A stretch of 64,000 bases of DNA. It comes from Ornithinicoccus hortensis (GTDB lineage: Bacteria; Actinomycetota; Actinomycetes; Actinomycetales; Dermatophilaceae). The translations under genes were made by a program, and so were the position numbers. Under the pieces are notes generated by a model, which did no database searches, had not been told where the DNA came from, and worked only from the letters and a program-made list of their open reading frames with translations. The stretch is taken from contig NZ_VFOP01000001.1 of the NCBI RefSeq assembly GCF_006716185.1, positions 3,720,001 through 3,784,000 on the forward strand, written 5' to 3'. Position 1 is the stretch's first letter; each line of letters begins with the position of its first letter. This document shows positions 34,141 to 44,394 of the stretch, in pieces.

Positions 34141-34827
34141 CTATCCGGCCCGGCGGGCGACGAGGTAACCCTGCGGCTGCGGCTCGCCGTCCCGGCCCGG
34201 GCGGCCGCCCCAGAAGACCACCTCGAAGCCGGCGTCGGTGACCCGGCGCTCCATCTCCTGCGGGGAGTGCCAGTAGATGTCGAAGGCGATGCCGAGGTCG
34301 AGCGTGCCGCCGCCCCGACGCGGGCTGTCGTCGCCGACCTTGAAGGCGGTGGCCAGGTAGCCACCCGGCCGGACCACGCGGGCCAACTCGGCGAAGGCCC
34401 GCGGCGCGTCCTCCGGCGGCAGGTACATCAGCGAGTACCACCCGAGGACCCCGGCCAGCGAGGCGTCGTCGAACGGCAGCCGGCGCAGGTCGGCCACCTC
34501 GAAGGGGTATGCCGGATGGTCCCGTCGCGCGACCCGCACCATCTCCTCGGACAGGTCGACTCCGTGCGGCTGCAGGCCCTGGTCTGCCAGGTAGGGCGCG
34601 AGCCGGCCCGACCCGCTGCCGATGTCGCCGACCGTCGTGCCGAGTCCGGCGTCGCGCACCAGCCGGCAGAACAGGTCGAGGACGGCCCGGTCCTCCGGGA
34701 TCTCCTCGAGCGCGTCGGCCAGCCGTTCGGCATACAGCTCGGCGAGCACGTCGTGCGCCTCGCGCAGCTCCTGGGTCCTGCGGTCCACCCCGTCACGGTA
34801 GGTCAGGGCACCGACGGGACGGACCAC
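34141..34827 (-). CDS. Class I SAM-dependent methyltransferase
   Basis: A 228-residue Rossmann-fold methyltransferase. Motif I is VGDIGSGSGRLAPYL, followed by GVDLSEEMVRVAR and the motif IV region ADLRRLPFDDASLAGVLG. The post-motif segment is ELARVVRPGGYLATAF. The substrate cannot be predicted, as the family covers ubiquinone/menaquinone and small-molecule methylation. The start is GTG at 34827. It lies between clpB and the lipoprotein gene, all on the same strand, 37 bp from the lipoprotein start. Confidence 0.85.
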   Translation of the reverse strand: MVRPVGALTYRDGVDRRTQELREAHDVLAELYAERLADALEEIPEDRAVLDLFCRLVRDAGLGTTVGDIGSGSGRLAPYLADQGLQPHGVDLSEEMVRVARRDHPAYPFEVADLRRLPFDDASLAGVLGWYSLMYLPPEDAPRAFAELARVVRPGGYLATAFKVGDDSPRRGGGTLDLGIAFDIYWHSPQEMERRVTDAGFEVVFWGGRPGRDGEPQPQGYLVARRAG

Positions 34828-34861
34828 GGCGCGGGCCGTGATCCGTCCCCGGTGGCGCAGG

Positions 34862-37429
34862 TCAGGCCAGCCGCAGCTCGTCTGCGTCGGGGTCGAGGTC
34901 CACGGACACCGTCTGGCCGTCGCGGACCTCGCCGGCGAGCAGGGCCCTGGCCAGCCGGTCGCCGATCTGGGTCTGCACCAGCCGGCGCAGCGGCCGGGCG
35001 CCGTAGGCCGGGTCGTAGCCCCGGTCGGCGAGCCACGCGGTCGCGGCGTCGGTGACCTCCAGCTCGATCCGGCGGTCGGCCAGCCGGCGGGCCAGCTGCT
35101 GCACCTGCAGCCCCACGATGGTGGCCAGCTCGTCCCTGGTCAGCGCGTCGAAGATGACGACCTCGTCGAGCCGGTTGAGGAACTCGGGCTTGAACGCGGT
35201 GCGCACCGTGGCCATCACCTGCTCCCGCTTGGTCTCCCGGTCCGAGAGCGGGTCCACCAGGAACTGGCTGCCCAGGTTGGAGGTCATCACCAGGATGACG
35301 TTGCGGAAGTCGACCGTGCGTCCCTGGCCGTCGGTGAGCCGGCCGTCGTCGAGCACCTGCAGCAGGATGTCGAACGTCTCCGGGTGGGCCTTCTCCACCT
35401 CGTCCAGCAGCACCACGGAATACGGCCGTCGCCGGACCGCCTCGGTGAGCTGGCCGCCCTCCTCGTAGCCCACGTAGCCGGGCGGCGCGCCGATCAACCG
35501 GGCGACCGCGTGCCGCTCGGAGTACTCGCTCATGTCGATGCGGACCATCGCCCGCTCGTCGTCGAACAGGAAGTCGGCCAGCGCCTTGGCCAGCTCGGTC
35601 TTCCCGACGCCCGTCGGGCCGAGGAACAGGAAGGACCCGGTCGGCCGGTCCGGGTCGGAGATGCCCGCCCGCGAGCGCCGCACCGCGTCGCTCACCGCGC
35701 GCACCGCCTCGGTCTGCCCGATCAGGCGCCGGCCGAGGAACTCCTCCATCCGGAGCAGCTTCTCGGTCTCCCCCTCCAGCAGCCGGCCGGCGGGGATGCC
35801 GGTCCAGGCCGAGATGACCTCGGCGATGTCGTCCGCCCCGACCTCGTCCTTGACCATGGGGTCACCGGAGCCCTCGGTGTCCTCCGAGCTGCGCTCGGCC
35901 TCCTGGGCCGCCTCGAGCTCCTGCTCGGCGGTCGGGATCTCGCCATAGAGCAGCCGGGAGGCCGACTCGTAGTCGCCCTCGCGCTGCAGCTTCTCGGCGC
36001 GGGTGCGCAGCTCGTCCAGGCGGGCCTTGAGCTCACCGACCCGGTTCAGGCCGGACTTCTCCGCCTCCCAGCGGGCGTTGAGCGCGGCCAGCTGCTCCTG
36101 CTTGTCGGCCAGGTCGGCCCGGAGCCGGGCGAGCCGCTCGCGAGAGGCGTCGTCGGTCTCCTTGGTCAGGTGCAGCTCCTCCATCCGGAGCCGGTCCACG
36201 GCGCGCTGCAGCTCGTCGATCTCCACCGGCGAGGAGTCGATCTCCATCCGCAGCCGGGACGCGGCCTCGTCGACCAGGTCGATCGCCTTGTCCGGCAGCT
36301 TGCGGCCGGTGATGTAACGGTCGGACAGCGAGGCGGCCGCGACCAGCGCTGAGTCGGCGATGGCCACCTTGTGGTGCGCCTCGTAACGCTCCTTGAGCCC
36401 GCGCAGGATAGCCACGGAGTCCTCGACGCTCGGCTCGCCCACGAAGACCTGCTGGAAGCGGCGCTCCAGGGCGGGGTCCTTCTCGATGTGCTCGCGGTAC
36501 TCGTCCAGCGTCGTGGCACCGACCATCCGGAGCTCCCCGCGGGCCAGCAGCGGCTTGAGCATGTTGCCCGCGTCCATCGACCCCTCGGCGGCACCGGCCC
36601 CGACGACGGTGTGCAGCTCGTCGATGAAGGTGACGATCTGGCCGTTGCTGGCCTTGATCTCCCCGAGCACCGCCTTGAGCCGCTCCTCGAACTCGCCGCG
36701 GTACTTCGCGCCGGCCACCATCGCCCCCAGGTCGAGGGAGATGAGCCGCTTGTCGCGCAGCGACTCCGGCACGTCACCGGCGACGATCCGCTGCGCCAGG
36801 CCCTCGACGACGGCGGTCTTGCCGACACCGGGGTCCCCGATCAGGACCGGGTTGTTCTTGGTCCGGCGGGACAGCACCTGCACCACCCGCCGGATCTCGG
36901 AGTCGCGGCCGATGACGGGGTCCAGGCTTCCCTCGCGGGCGGCCTCGGTCAGGTCGTTGCCGTACTTGCCCAGCGCGTCATAGGTGCCCTCGGGGTCGGC
37001 GGAGTCGACGGCGGCACCTCCCCGCAGGGCCGGGATCCGCTGTGCGATCGCCTCGGCATCCAGCCCGAACGTCCCGGTCCGCGCCAGCGCCAGCAGCAGG
37101 TGGTCGGTCGACACGAAGGTGTCGCCCATCGACTGCATCTCCTGCTGCGCGGCCGTGAGCACCGCCAGGGTCTGGCGGGAGAGCTGCGGCGTGCCGACGG
37201 TCGACCCGGACACGGACGGCAGACCGGACAGCGCGGTGTCCGCGGCCTGGGTCGCGCTCGCCGCGGAGCTCCCGACCGCGTCGAGCAGCGGCCCCGTCGT
37301 GGTGTCCCCCTGCTGGGCGAGCGCCCGCAGCAGGTGCGCGGGCTCGACCTGCGCGTGCCCGGCCGCCGCGGCTTCCCGCACCGCGGTCGAGAGGGCCTCC
37401 TGTGCCTTCGTGGTCAACTGCAGATCCAT
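34862..37429 (-). CDS. clpB: ATP-dependent disaggregase ClpB
   Basis: An 855-residue Hsp100 that rescues aggregated proteins together with DnaK. It has the double Clp N-domain (1-150), NBD1 with [14 protein letters not shown] (near 200), a coiled-coil middle domain (about 395-520, rich in L, R, E) and NBD2 with [15 protein letters not shown] (near 598). The C-terminal D2 small domain has [13 protein letters not shown]. The middle domain distinguishes it from ClpC/ClpA. The start is ATG at 37429. A HAIR element 70 nt upstream predicts HspR control shared with the dnaK operon at 55-57 kb. Confidence 0.97.
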   Translation of the reverse strand: MDLQLTTKAQEALSTAVREAAAAGHAQVEPAHLLRALAQQGDTTTGPLLDAVGSSAASATQAADTALSGLPSVSGSTVGTPQLSRQTLAVLTAAQQEMQSMGDTFVSTDHLLLALARTGTFGLDAEAIAQRIPALRGGAAVDSADPEGTYDALGKYGNDLTEAAREGSLDPVIGRDSEIRRVVQVLSRRTKNNPVLIGDPGVGKTAVVEGLAQRIVAGDVPESLRDKRLISLDLGAMVAGAKYRGEFEERLKAVLGEIKASNGQIVTFIDELHTVVGAGAAEGSMDAGNMLKPLLARGELRMVGATTLDEYREHIEKDPALERRFQQVFVGEPSVEDSVAILRGLKERYEAHHKVAIADSALVAAASLSDRYITGRKLPDKAIDLVDEAASRLRMEIDSSPVEIDELQRAVDRLRMEELHLTKETDDASRERLARLRADLADKQEQLAALNARWEAEKSGLNRVGELKARLDELRTRAEKLQREGDYESASRLLYGEIPTAEQELEAAQEAERSSEDTEGSGDPMVKDEVGADDIAEVISAWTGIPAGRLLEGETEKLLRMEEFLGRRLIGQTEAVRAVSDAVRRSRAGISDPDRPTGSFLFLGPTGVGKTELAKALADFLFDDERAMVRIDMSEYSERHAVARLIGAPPGYVGYEEGGQLTEAVRRRPYSVVLLDEVEKAHPETFDILLQVLDDGRLTDGQGRTVDFRNVILVMTSNLGSQFLVDPLSDRETKREQVMATVRTAFKPEFLNRLDEVVIFDALTRDELATIVGLQVQQLARRLADRRIELEVTDAATAWLADRGYDPAYGARPLRRLVQTQIGDRLARALLAGEVRDGQTVSVDLDPDADELRLA

Positions 37430-37498
37430 CGGTATGCCGTCCCCTTCCGTTCGTGTGCAGACTCGTCCGAATCTCTGGTTGCGTCAACTACCCCAAAG

Positions 37499-37517
37499 TT
37501 GAGTCTATTCCGCTCAA
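37499..37517. promoter_or_regulatory. HAIR element (HspR operator) upstream of clpB
   Basis: TTGAGT-N7-GCTCAA matches the HAIR consensus CTTGAGT-N7-ACTCAAG at 11 of 12 core positions. It lies 70 bp upstream of clpB and 64 bp upstream of the divergent metallo-beta-lactamase gene, so HspR may affect both. Confidence 0.9.
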
Positions 37518-37580
37518 CCCTAGGTCTTGCGAGCCGATGCCCCGGACCTCGTGCCCCCGGGCGCCCGCTAGGTTGGGCGG

Positions 37581-38282
37581 GTGCTGATCTCCGCCTTCCC
37601 CGCCGGGCCGCTGGCCGCCAACTGCTACGCCGTCGCCGCCGGCCGCGACCGCGAGTGCGTCATCATCGACCCCGGCCAGGACAGCGCCGACGGCATCGAG
37701 GCGATGCTGGTCGAGCACGGGCTGACCCTCCGGGCGGTGCTGGTCACCCACGGGCACTTCGACCACATGTGGCAGGCGCAGGAGGTGGCCGATCGCCATA
37801 CCGTCCCGGTGTGGATCCACCCCGCGGACCGCCACCTGCTCAGCGACCCGATGGCGGCCATCTCCACCGAGTCCGCCGCCATGCTCCGCGCGCAGCTCGG
37901 CCTCACCGAGGTCGGGGAGTTCCGCGAGCCGCAGCAGGTGCGGGACGCGGTGGCCGGTGCGCGGATCGAGATCGACGGGCTGACCCTGACCGTGGACCAC
38001 GTGCCGGGCCACACCCCGGGGACGGTGGCCTACCGGGCGGACTACGACGGGCCCGAAGAGTTCTCCCAGGTGTGGTTCACCGGCGACTTCCTCTTCGCCG
38101 GCTCGATCGGCCGCACCGACCTCACCGGCGGCGACCACCCGACGATGCAGCAGAGCCTGGCCCAGGCGGTGCTCCCGCTCCCCGACGACGTCGTGGTCTT
38201 CCCCGGCCACGGCCCGCACACCACCGTGGGTCGCGAGCGTGCCCAGAACCCCTTCCTCCGGGACCTCCCACCCACCTCCTGA
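37581..38282 (+). CDS. MBL-fold metallohydrolase (glyoxalase II-like)
   Basis: A 233-residue metallo-beta-lactamase-fold hydrolase. The metal motif is [10 protein letters not shown] (HxHxDH), with [13 protein letters not shown] giving the next His, [15 protein letters not shown] the bridging Asp, and FPGHGPHTT the last His. [20 protein letters not shown] is the usual N-terminal part. It probably hydrolyses a thioester such as S-lactoyl- or S-acyl-mycothiol, as proposed for actinobacterial relatives; the substrate is inference. GTG at 37581 begins at the conserved N-terminus. It is divergent from clpB. Confidence 0.92.
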   Translation: MLISAFPAGPLAANCYAVAAGRDRECVIIDPGQDSADGIEAMLVEHGLTLRAVLVTHGHFDHMWQAQEVADRHTVPVWIHPADRHLLSDPMAAISTESAAMLRAQLGLTEVGEFREPQQVRDAVAGARIEIDGLTLTVDHVPGHTPGTVAYRADYDGPEEFSQVWFTGDFLFAGSIGRTDLTGGDHPTMQQSLAQAVLPLPDDVVVFPGHGPHTTVGRERAQNPFLRDLPPTS

Positions 38283-38353
38283 CCCCGGCATACCGGATCG
38301 ACCCCCGGCGTACCTGCTCTCCTGCGCACCAACCCCCGCGCCGCTCCGACATC

Positions 38354-38677
38354 AGCGCCTTCCTGCCCCGCGAGCGGCAAAGTGCCCCCGAAGCGGCAAA
38401 TGTCGCGACATTTGCCGCTCGCAGGGAGATTTGCCGCTCGCAGGGAGATTTGCCGCGCACCGGGACATTTACCGCGCGCAGGCACGTATGCCGCCCGCGT
38501 CGCCGGGAGCGGCCAGCTCGCGCCAGACAGCCACCAAGCACCGAGCCCCCGACGCAAGCGCCGTCCTGCCCCGCAAGCGGCAGAGTGCCCCATAAGCGCC
38601 AAATGTCGCGACATTTGCCGCACGCCGGGACATTTGCCGCCTCCCGAGAAATTTGCCGCGCACAGGCACGTATGCCG
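38354..38677. repeat. Two tandem copies of a palindromic, ATTTGCCGC-rich block upstream of amylosucrase
   Basis: Copy 1 is at 38354-38493 and copy 2 at 38557-38677, with equivalent points 203 bp apart. Each starts AGCGCC(T/G)TCCTGCCCCGC, holds a palindrome (38393-38418, perfect over 26 bp, half GCGGCAAATGTCG; 38596-38621, one mismatch), and continues with 19-20-bp units beginning ATTTGCCGC (four in copy 1, three in copy 2). Each ends CAGGCACGTATGCCG. The block fills most of the 437-bp gap between the MBL gene and the amylosucrase gene. No gene is visible in it. Confidence 0.9.
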
Positions 38678-38719
38678 TGCACGGTGACGCTGCGGGCACC
38701 CGGGTGGCATGCTGCCGCC

Positions 38720-40615
38720 ATGGAGAGCGACCACGACCTGCGGGATCAGGTCCTCGCCGCCCGCATCGAGCGGTGGCGCCCCGACCTGCTCGAGGCCCTC
38801 GCCGAGCTCTACCCGGACCCGGACGCCGTCGCCGACCGGCTGCTCGAGCTGGCGGCGCGCGCCTACCGGGAACGCCCGGAGGACCTGCACGCGCTCGACC
38901 TGGCCCGCAGCCTGCGACCGGACTGGTTCCAGCAACCCTCGATGCTGGGTTACGCCTGCTATGCCGACCGGTTCGCGGGTGACCTGCGAGGGGTCGCCCG
39001 GCACACGGCATACCTGAAGGAGCTCGGGGTCACCTACCTGCACCTGATGCCCCTGCTCACGCCCCGGCCCAAGCCCAACGACGGGGGCTACGCGGTGCAG
39101 GACTACCGCAGCGTGCGGCCGGACCTGGGCACCATGGAGGACCTGGCCGAGCTCACCCAGGTGCTGCGGGCCGAGGGGATCAGCCTGTGCCTGGACCTGG
39201 TGCTCAACCACGTCGCGGCGGAGCACGAGTGGGCGCAGCGGGCACGGGCGGGCGAGCGGCGCTACCTGGACTACTTCCTCACCTTCGCCGACCGGGACCT
39301 GCCCGACGCCTACGAGCGGACGCTGCCGGAGGTCTTCCCCGACTTCGCGCCGGGCAACTTCACCTTCGACGAGGACCTCGGCCGCTGGGTGTGGACCACC
39401 TTCAACGCCTGGCAGTGGGACGTGAACTGGGCCAACCCCGACGTCCTGGTGGAGTACGCCGACACCGTCTGCTTCCTGGCCAACCAGGGCGTCGAGGTGC
39501 TGCGGCTGGACGCGATCGCGTTCACCTGGAAGCGGATGGGCACCGACTGCCAGAACCAACCGGAGGTCCACGCGCTGACCCAGGCGCTGCGGACCGTGGC
39601 CCGGATCGTGGCCCCCGCGGTCGTCTTCAAGGCCGAGGCGATCGTCGGGCCGCGCGAACTGCTGCCCTACCTGGGGCAGGGGCGGCACCACGGCAAGGTG
39701 TCCGACCTCGCCTACCACAACGGGCTCATGGTGCAGGTCTGGAACATGCTGGCCACCGGCGACGTGCGCCTCACCGCCCACGCGCTCGCGCAGCTCCCAC
39801 AGGCCCCGAGCACCACCGCCTGGATCACCTACGCCCGGTGCCACGACGACATCGGGTGGGCGATCGACGACCGGGACGCCGCCGCGCTCGGGCTGCACGG
39901 CTGGTCGCACCGCCGCTACCTCGCCGACTTCTACGCCGGTGACGTCCCGGGGTCCTTCGCCCGGGGGCTGCTGTTCCAGGAGAACGAGCAGACCGGGGAC
40001 CGCCGCACCTCCGGGATGCTGGCCTCGCTCGCCGGGCTCGAGACCGAGGACCCCTATGCCGTATGGCGTGTCCTCCTGGTCCATGCGGTGATCCTTGGCT
40101 TCGGTGGGGTGCCCGTCCTCTGGATGGGCGACGAGCTGGGCCTGACCAACGACTGGGCCTGGGACCGGGACCCCGACCACGCCGACGACAACCGGTGGCT
40201 GCACCGGCCCCGGTTGCCGTGGGACGCGGCCGGCGAAGACGGGTCCGGGCCGGCGGGCAACCACGAGGTGCGCGCGGGCCTGGGTCACCTGGTCAGGGTC
40301 CGCCAGGACCTGCCGCACCTGCACGCGTCGACCCCCTCGACGCCGATGCTGACCCGGGACCCCGGCGTCCTGCTGTTGCGGCGCGACCACCCGCTCGGCC
40401 CGATGGTGGCCGCCTACAACGTCACGGCCGAGCACCGCCCGGTCCCCGAGAGCGTGCTCCGGGAGGCCGGACTGGACCCGGACCGGTGCGTGGACCGGAT
40501 CTCCGGCACCCGCCCGACCTGGCACCCGGGGGCCGGCGAGCGCTCGCTGTGGCTCACGGAATACCAACCGGTGTGGCTGGTCGCCACCGAGACCGCCGCG
40601 CACTCGCTCGGGTAG
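38720..40615 (+). CDS. Amylosucrase (GH13 subfamily 4)
   Basis: A 631-residue GH13 enzyme whose signatures match amylosucrase better than amylase. The nucleophile Asp264 lies in [16 protein letters not shown], the acid/base Glu306 in [11 protein letters not shown], and the third acid Asp376 in [20 protein letters not shown] and [20 protein letters not shown] are also amylosucrase-like. Such enzymes use sucrose to extend alpha-1,4-glucan and release fructose. No signal peptide is seen, so it acts in the cytoplasm on imported sucrose. ATG at 38720 starts the helical N-domain. The upstream repeat block likely contains or flanks its promoter. Confidence 0.93.
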   Translation: MESDHDLRDQVLAARIERWRPDLLEALAELYPDPDAVADRLLELAARAYRERPEDLHALDLARSLRPDWFQQPSMLGYACYADRFAGDLRGVARHTAYLKELGVTYLHLMPLLTPRPKPNDGGYAVQDYRSVRPDLGTMEDLAELTQVLRAEGISLCLDLVLNHVAAEHEWAQRARAGERRYLDYFLTFADRDLPDAYERTLPEVFPDFAPGNFTFDEDLGRWVWTTFNAWQWDVNWANPDVLVEYADTVCFLANQGVEVLRLDAIAFTWKRMGTDCQNQPEVHALTQALRTVARIVAPAVVFKAEAIVGPRELLPYLGQGRHHGKVSDLAYHNGLMVQVWNMLATGDVRLTAHALAQLPQAPSTTAWITYARCHDDIGWAIDDRDAAALGLHGWSHRRYLADFYAGDVPGSFARGLLFQENEQTGDRRTSGMLASLAGLETEDPYAVWRVLLVHAVILGFGGVPVLWMGDELGLTNDWAWDRDPDHADDNRWLHRPRLPWDAAGEDGSGPAGNHEVRAGLGHLVRVRQDLPHLHASTPSTPMLTRDPGVLLLRRDHPLGPMVAAYNVTAEHRPVPESVLREAGLDPDRCVDRISGTRPTWHPGAGERSLWLTEYQPVWLVATETAAHSLG

Positions 40616-40810
40616 CCAAGTCCAGCCAGGCCCGTTACCGTGGACGGCCGTTGTGCCCACCGTTGCGCACGACGTTGCCCGCAGCGTCGCCGCGGAGGCG
40701 GCCCCCTGCCCCCGCCGAGCGACCTTGCCCCCGACCTCACCCGAAAGGCGTGAGCCCGCCGGGTGGCCGCGGCCCACACGTGGTCGGCCAACCGGCACCG
40801 AGGAGAGTTC

Positions 40811-41482
40811 ATGAACCGCTCCACGCACACCCCTGCCCGCTCCCGCCACACCCGCAGCCGGGTCGCCACCCGCCTCGTGGGTGCCGGCGCCGCCGCGATG
40901 GTCGCCGTCGGACTCGGCGCCGCGAGCGCCAGCGCCTCCGGCTACGACCCCGGCGTCTGGGACGACGTCGCGCAGTGCGAGTCCAGTGGCGACTGGCACA
41001 TCAACACCGGCAACGGCTTCTACGGCGGCCTGCAGTTCCACCCCGCCACCTGGAACGGTTTCGGCGGCGGCGAGTACGCCGGCTACGCCCACCAGGCCAG
41101 CAAGGCCGAGCAGATCGCGGTCGCCCGGCGGGTGCTCTACACCCAGGGCCCGGGCGCCTGGCCGGTGTGCTCGGTGCAGGCCGGCCTCACCACGACCAAC
41201 GGCGGCGCCGACCCGGACGCCCAGCCCGGCGACGGCGGCACCCCGCCCGAGGAGCCGGCTCCGCCGGAGGACCCGCCGGCCACCCCGCCCGGTGAGGTGA
41301 CCCGCTACGTCAGCGCCAACTACGCGGCCAACGTGCGCTCCGGCCCCGGCGAGCAGTATGCCGTCGTGGGCTCCGAGCCGCGTGGGACCGAGGTCTCCGG
41401 GGAACTGCACTCCTCCGGCTGGCTGAACCTCGGCGACGACCGCTGGATCGGCCCGGCCGTGCTCTCCGAGTACCCCGTGTGA
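40811..41482 (+). CDS. Resuscitation-promoting factor-like transglycosylase with C-terminal SH3 domain
   Basis: A 223-residue secreted protein. Residues 1-43 form a long signal peptide ending ASASASG. The Rpf domain (about 44-120) contains [20 protein letters not shown], in which Glu57 is the catalytic residue, and [18 protein letters not shown] Pro/Glu-rich linker (about 140-165) leads to an SH3_3-like domain with [14 protein letters not shown] and [11 protein letters not shown]. It should cleave peptidoglycan and support regrowth from dormancy. GAGGAGAG precedes the ATG. The next gene overlaps its stop by 4 nt (GTGA). Confidence 0.94.
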   Translation: MNRSTHTPARSRHTRSRVATRLVGAGAAAMVAVGLGAASASASGYDPGVWDDVAQCESSGDWHINTGNGFYGGLQFHPATWNGFGGGEYAGYAHQASKAEQIAVARRVLYTQGPGAWPVCSVQAGLTTTNGGADPDAQPGDGGTPPEEPAPPEDPPATPPGEVTRYVSANYAANVRSGPGEQYAVVGSEPRGTEVSGELHSSGWLNLGDDRWIGPAVLSEYPV

Positions 41483-42339
41483 CCCGACCCGACGACCCGC
41501 TTCCCGGGCTGACCCCCGAGCAGCGCGCCCGGGTGGCCGGCTGGCTCCCGGGTGCGCGGCTCGTGCGGGACCACAGCTGGGGACTCGTCGACACCGCCGT
41601 GCGGCAGCTGCGGCACGGCGGTGTCGACGTCGTGGTCAAGGCGGCCGGCCCGGACAACCACCACATCGGCCGGGAGCTCACCGCCCACGAGACGATGCTC
41701 GCGCCGTGGACGGCCATCGGCCGGGCCCCGCGGCTGCTGCACGGCGACCGCGACCTCAACATCCTGGTCGCCAGCTACCTGCCCGGGGACCTGGTGCAGG
41801 ACACCCCGGCCGCCGCCGACCCGGACACCTACCGGCAGGCGGGGGAGTTGCTCGCGGCCCTCCACCAGCAGGGCTCCCGGACGGACGAGTGCTACGAGGC
41901 CCGGATGGACGCCGCTGCGCTGACCTGGCTGGACCGGCCGCACCGGATCGACCCTGATACCTGCGGGGCACTGCGGGAGGCCATCGCCGGCCACCGGCAC
42001 GAACCGGTCGAGGTGGTCCCGACCCACGGCGACTACCAGACCCGCAACTGGCTGGTGGCCGACGGCACCGTGTCCGTCATCGACTTCGGGCGGGCGCAGT
42101 GGCGCCCCGCGCACACCGACCTGGCCCGGCTCGCCACCCGGGAGTTCCCCGGGCACCCCGAGCGCGAGGAGGCGTTCCTCCAGGGCTACGGCAGCGACCC
42201 GCGCGAGCCCGCGGCGTGGCGGCGGACGACGCTGCGCGAGGCGATCGGCACGGCCGCCTGGGCCTACCAGGTCGGCGACCGGCCGTTCGAGGAGCAGGGC
42301 CACCGGATGATCGCCGCCGCGCTCCGCACCGCGGGCTGA
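41479..42339 (+). CDS. Aminoglycoside phosphotransferase (APH)-fold protein
   Basis: A 286-residue protein-kinase-like fold. The catalytic loop is [15 protein letters not shown] (Brenner motif HxDxxxxN) and the metal motif is [12 protein letters not shown]. The N-lobe lysine is likely the one in DVVVKAAG. The family phosphorylates small hydroxyl compounds, and resistance cannot be assumed. It is translationally coupled to the Rpf gene by a GTGA overlap, an odd pairing of a secreted muralytic enzyme and a cytosolic kinase. Confidence 0.87.
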   Translation: MTRPDDPLPGLTPEQRARVAGWLPGARLVRDHSWGLVDTAVRQLRHGGVDVVVKAAGPDNHHIGRELTAHETMLAPWTAIGRAPRLLHGDRDLNILVASYLPGDLVQDTPAAADPDTYRQAGELLAALHQQGSRTDECYEARMDAAALTWLDRPHRIDPDTCGALREAIAGHRHEPVEVVPTHGDYQTRNWLVADGTVSVIDFGRAQWRPAHTDLARLATREFPGHPEREEAFLQGYGSDPREPAAWRRTTLREAIGTAAWAYQVGDRPFEEQGHRMIAAALRTAG

Positions 42340-42343
42340 TCGC

Positions 42344-43240
42344 CTATTCGGTCCCGCCACCCCCGACGAAGGCCTGCGGCACGTGGAACAACTGGCTCTG
42401 GTCGTCCCGGGCCAGCGGCCAGTCCCCCAGCCACCCGTAGTGCGCCGGGAACGCCCCGCCATCCCCGAACGCCGCCTCGGCGGCCCCGTCACTGACCCGC
42501 GACTCCGATGCCCCGGCGTCCGCGGCCCGACAGGTGGCGTAGGCCTGCACCGGCGCCAGGTCCGCGGCCCGGATGATCGCCGCGACCGCCGCGTGGTCCG
42601 GGTGCGGGTAGGAGAAGCACCCGTCCGCCTCCCCCGGGAAGTAGTAGGCGCCCAGCACCCGGTCCGGCGCGCGGTCCAGCAGGCCGAACTCCGCGGGGTC
42701 GGTGATCACCTGTTCCGCCGCCCAGGTGGCCTCCTGCTCGGTCAGGTCCCCGTCCCCCAGGTCGAAGGCGACCAGGGCGCCGCGCCCCTCGGCGTCGCGC
42801 CACACCAGGGCGTCGGCGTCGACGGTCACCTCACCGTCGTCGTCGCGTCCGACCGCGACGTCGTCGGGGTCGAGGCCGGTCACCCGCTCGGGCTCGGCCG
42901 GCAGGGCACCGGGCAGCGTGGCGTCCTGCTCCCCCATCTGCTCGAAGAAGCCGGTCCAGGACGCGAGCCGGGCGTCGGCGCAGGTGGACGTCCACCGTCC
43001 GCCGCCGGTCTCGGAGTCGCAGTAGGAGCTCTGCTCACCGCGGGTCATCAGCACGAAGACGGTGTAGGAGTCCTCCCTGCCCTCCACCTGGCTCCAGACC
43101 TGGAACTCGTCGTCGGGGTGCGGCAGCAGCACGTAGGTGACCTCGGCGACCGGGTCGGCCCCGTCGTCGGGGGCGGCGCCCGAGCAGGCCGCCAGGGTGA
43201 GGCCGAGGCAGGCCACCGCGACCCACCGCACCCCGTTCAC
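42344..43240 (-). CDS. PIG-L family deacetylase lipoprotein
   Basis: A 298-residue protein. A short signal with lipobox LTLAAC (Cys near residue 14) anchors it to the membrane outer face. The PIG-L/LmbE motif YVLLPHPDDEFQVW gives metal-binding His and Asp-Asp, and SYPHPDHAAVAAI provides a further His. Members remove N-acetyl groups from GlcNAc-like sugars. GTG at 43240 places the lipobox correctly; an upstream in-frame ATG at 43267 would put charged sequence ahead of it. It is divergent from an acetyltransferase-like membrane protein, with 38 bp between starts. Confidence 0.86.
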   Translation of the reverse strand: MNGVRWVAVACLGLTLAACSGAAPDDGADPVAEVTYVLLPHPDDEFQVWSQVEGREDSYTVFVLMTRGEQSSYCDSETGGGRWTSTCADARLASWTGFFEQMGEQDATLPGALPAEPERVTGLDPDDVAVGRDDDGEVTVDADALVWRDAEGRGALVAFDLGDGDLTEQEATWAAEQVITDPAEFGLLDRAPDRVLGAYYFPGEADGCFSYPHPDHAAVAAIIRAADLAPVQAYATCRAADAGASESRVSDGAAEAAFGDGGAFPAHYGWLGDWPLARDDQSQLFHVPQAFVGGGGTE

Positions 43241-43278
43241 GGGGCCAGGATACGCAGCCCACGACATACACTCCCGGG

Positions 43279-44394
43279 GTGACGCACGCGACCATGGTCT
43301 CGGGGACGAAACTCCACCGAGTCGCCTCGCTCGACGTGGTCCGGGGGTTGATGCTCGTCGCGAGCGTGGGGGTCAACTCGGTGATCAACGCCTCCGGGCA
43401 GAGCGAGCACCACCCGTGGAACGGCGTGCACCTGATCGACCTGATCTTCCCCATCTTCGTCACCCTCACCGGGGCCGGCATCGCCTTCGCCTACGTCCGC
43501 GGCATCAGCAACCCGCGCCGCCTGGTGCGCAGGGTCGTCGTGCTCACCACGGCCGGCTTCGTCTACGGGGCGCTCACCACCGCCAACTGGGATCCCGCGA
43601 CCACCCGGGTCTTCGGCATCCTGCAGCTGTATGCCGTGGTGATCCTCCTCGTCTGCCTGGCCCACATCTGGATCCGGACGACGCTGGGCTGGGTCGTCGT
43701 GGTGCTGGTGCTCACCGCCGGCCTGACCCTGCTGCACACGGTGTTCATGGTGCACTGCGGCGGGATGGTGACGCGGGAGTGCAACCCGTCGCTGACCATC
43801 GACCTCCAACAGGCCTGGCTGGCGCACACCTACCACCTGGGCGAGTCCGGCCACGACCCGGAGGGGCTGGTGTCCATGGCCGGGGCGACCCTGCAGGCCT
43901 CCGTCGGCGCCCTGTTCGGTCACGTCATCCTGAACGCCCGGGCGGCCCAGGACCGGGTGACCGTGGTGCGACGCCTCGGCACCGCGGTGAGCCTGGGCCT
44001 GGTGGTCCTCGCCGCCGCCTCGATCCTGCTCCCGGTGTTGGTGGGTGCCGAGCCGCTGCCGGTGATGAAGCGGCTGTGGACCCCGCCGTTCGCCGTGCTG
44101 ACCGGCGCGGGCACCGGGGTCGTCCTGCTGCTCGCGTACCTGCTGATCGACCACGGCGACTCGCAGGAGCGGGCCGCCCGGCTCCGGCCGCTGGAGCCGT
44201 TGCTGGCGCTGGGACGCAACTCGCTGCTCGTCTACTTCGGCTCGCACGTGCTCAACGCGCTGTTCCGGCAGTGGGGCTGGGTGCAGCCGCTCACCGGCAC
44301 GCCCTGGGAGCACCTCTTCCCCGTCCTATCCATCCTGGCGTGGACGGCCCTGGCCATGGTGCTCAACCGGCACCGGCTCTACCTGCGCGCCTGA
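43279..44394 (+). CDS. Heparan-alpha-glucosaminide N-acetyltransferase-like membrane protein (DUF5009/DUF1624 type)
   Basis: A 371-residue polytopic protein with about ten helices. The N-terminal HRVASLDVVRGLMLVAS and PWNGVHLIDLIFPIFVTLTG are the HGSNAT/YeiB-like signature, and the C-terminal LALGRNSLLVYFGSHVLNAL is also typical. Relatives move an acetyl group across the membrane onto an amino sugar. The facing gene encodes a PIG-L-type deacetylase lipoprotein, so the two could add and remove acetyl groups on a surface glycan; that link is inference. Starts with GTG at 43279; ATG six codons later is possible. Confidence 0.85.
   Translation: MTHATMVSGTKLHRVASLDVVRGLMLVASVGVNSVINASGQSEHHPWNGVHLIDLIFPIFVTLTGAGIAFAYVRGISNPRRLVRRVVVLTTAGFVYGALTTANWDPATTRVFGILQLYAVVILLVCLAHIWIRTTLGWVVVVLVLTAGLTLLHTVFMVHCGGMVTRECNPSLTIDLQQAWLAHTYHLGESGHDPEGLVSMAGATLQASVGALFGHVILNARAAQDRVTVVRRLGTAVSLGLVVLAAASILLPVLVGAEPLPVMKRLWTPPFAVLTGAGTGVVLLLAYLLIDHGDSQERAARLRPLEPLLALGRNSLLVYFGSHVLNALFRQWGWVQPLTGTPWEHLFPVLSILAWTALAMVLNRHRLYLRA

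Noticed and set aside
40616-40810. c-di-AMP (ydaO-type) riboswitch upstream of the Rpf-like gene
   Set aside because: Such riboswitches often precede rpf genes, but I could not find its conserved core in this 195-bp leader. A covariance-model search would settle it.
41479-42339. Aminoglycoside resistance kinase
   Set aside because: Only the general APH fold motifs are present; the fold covers many metabolic kinases, so a resistance function is not supported.
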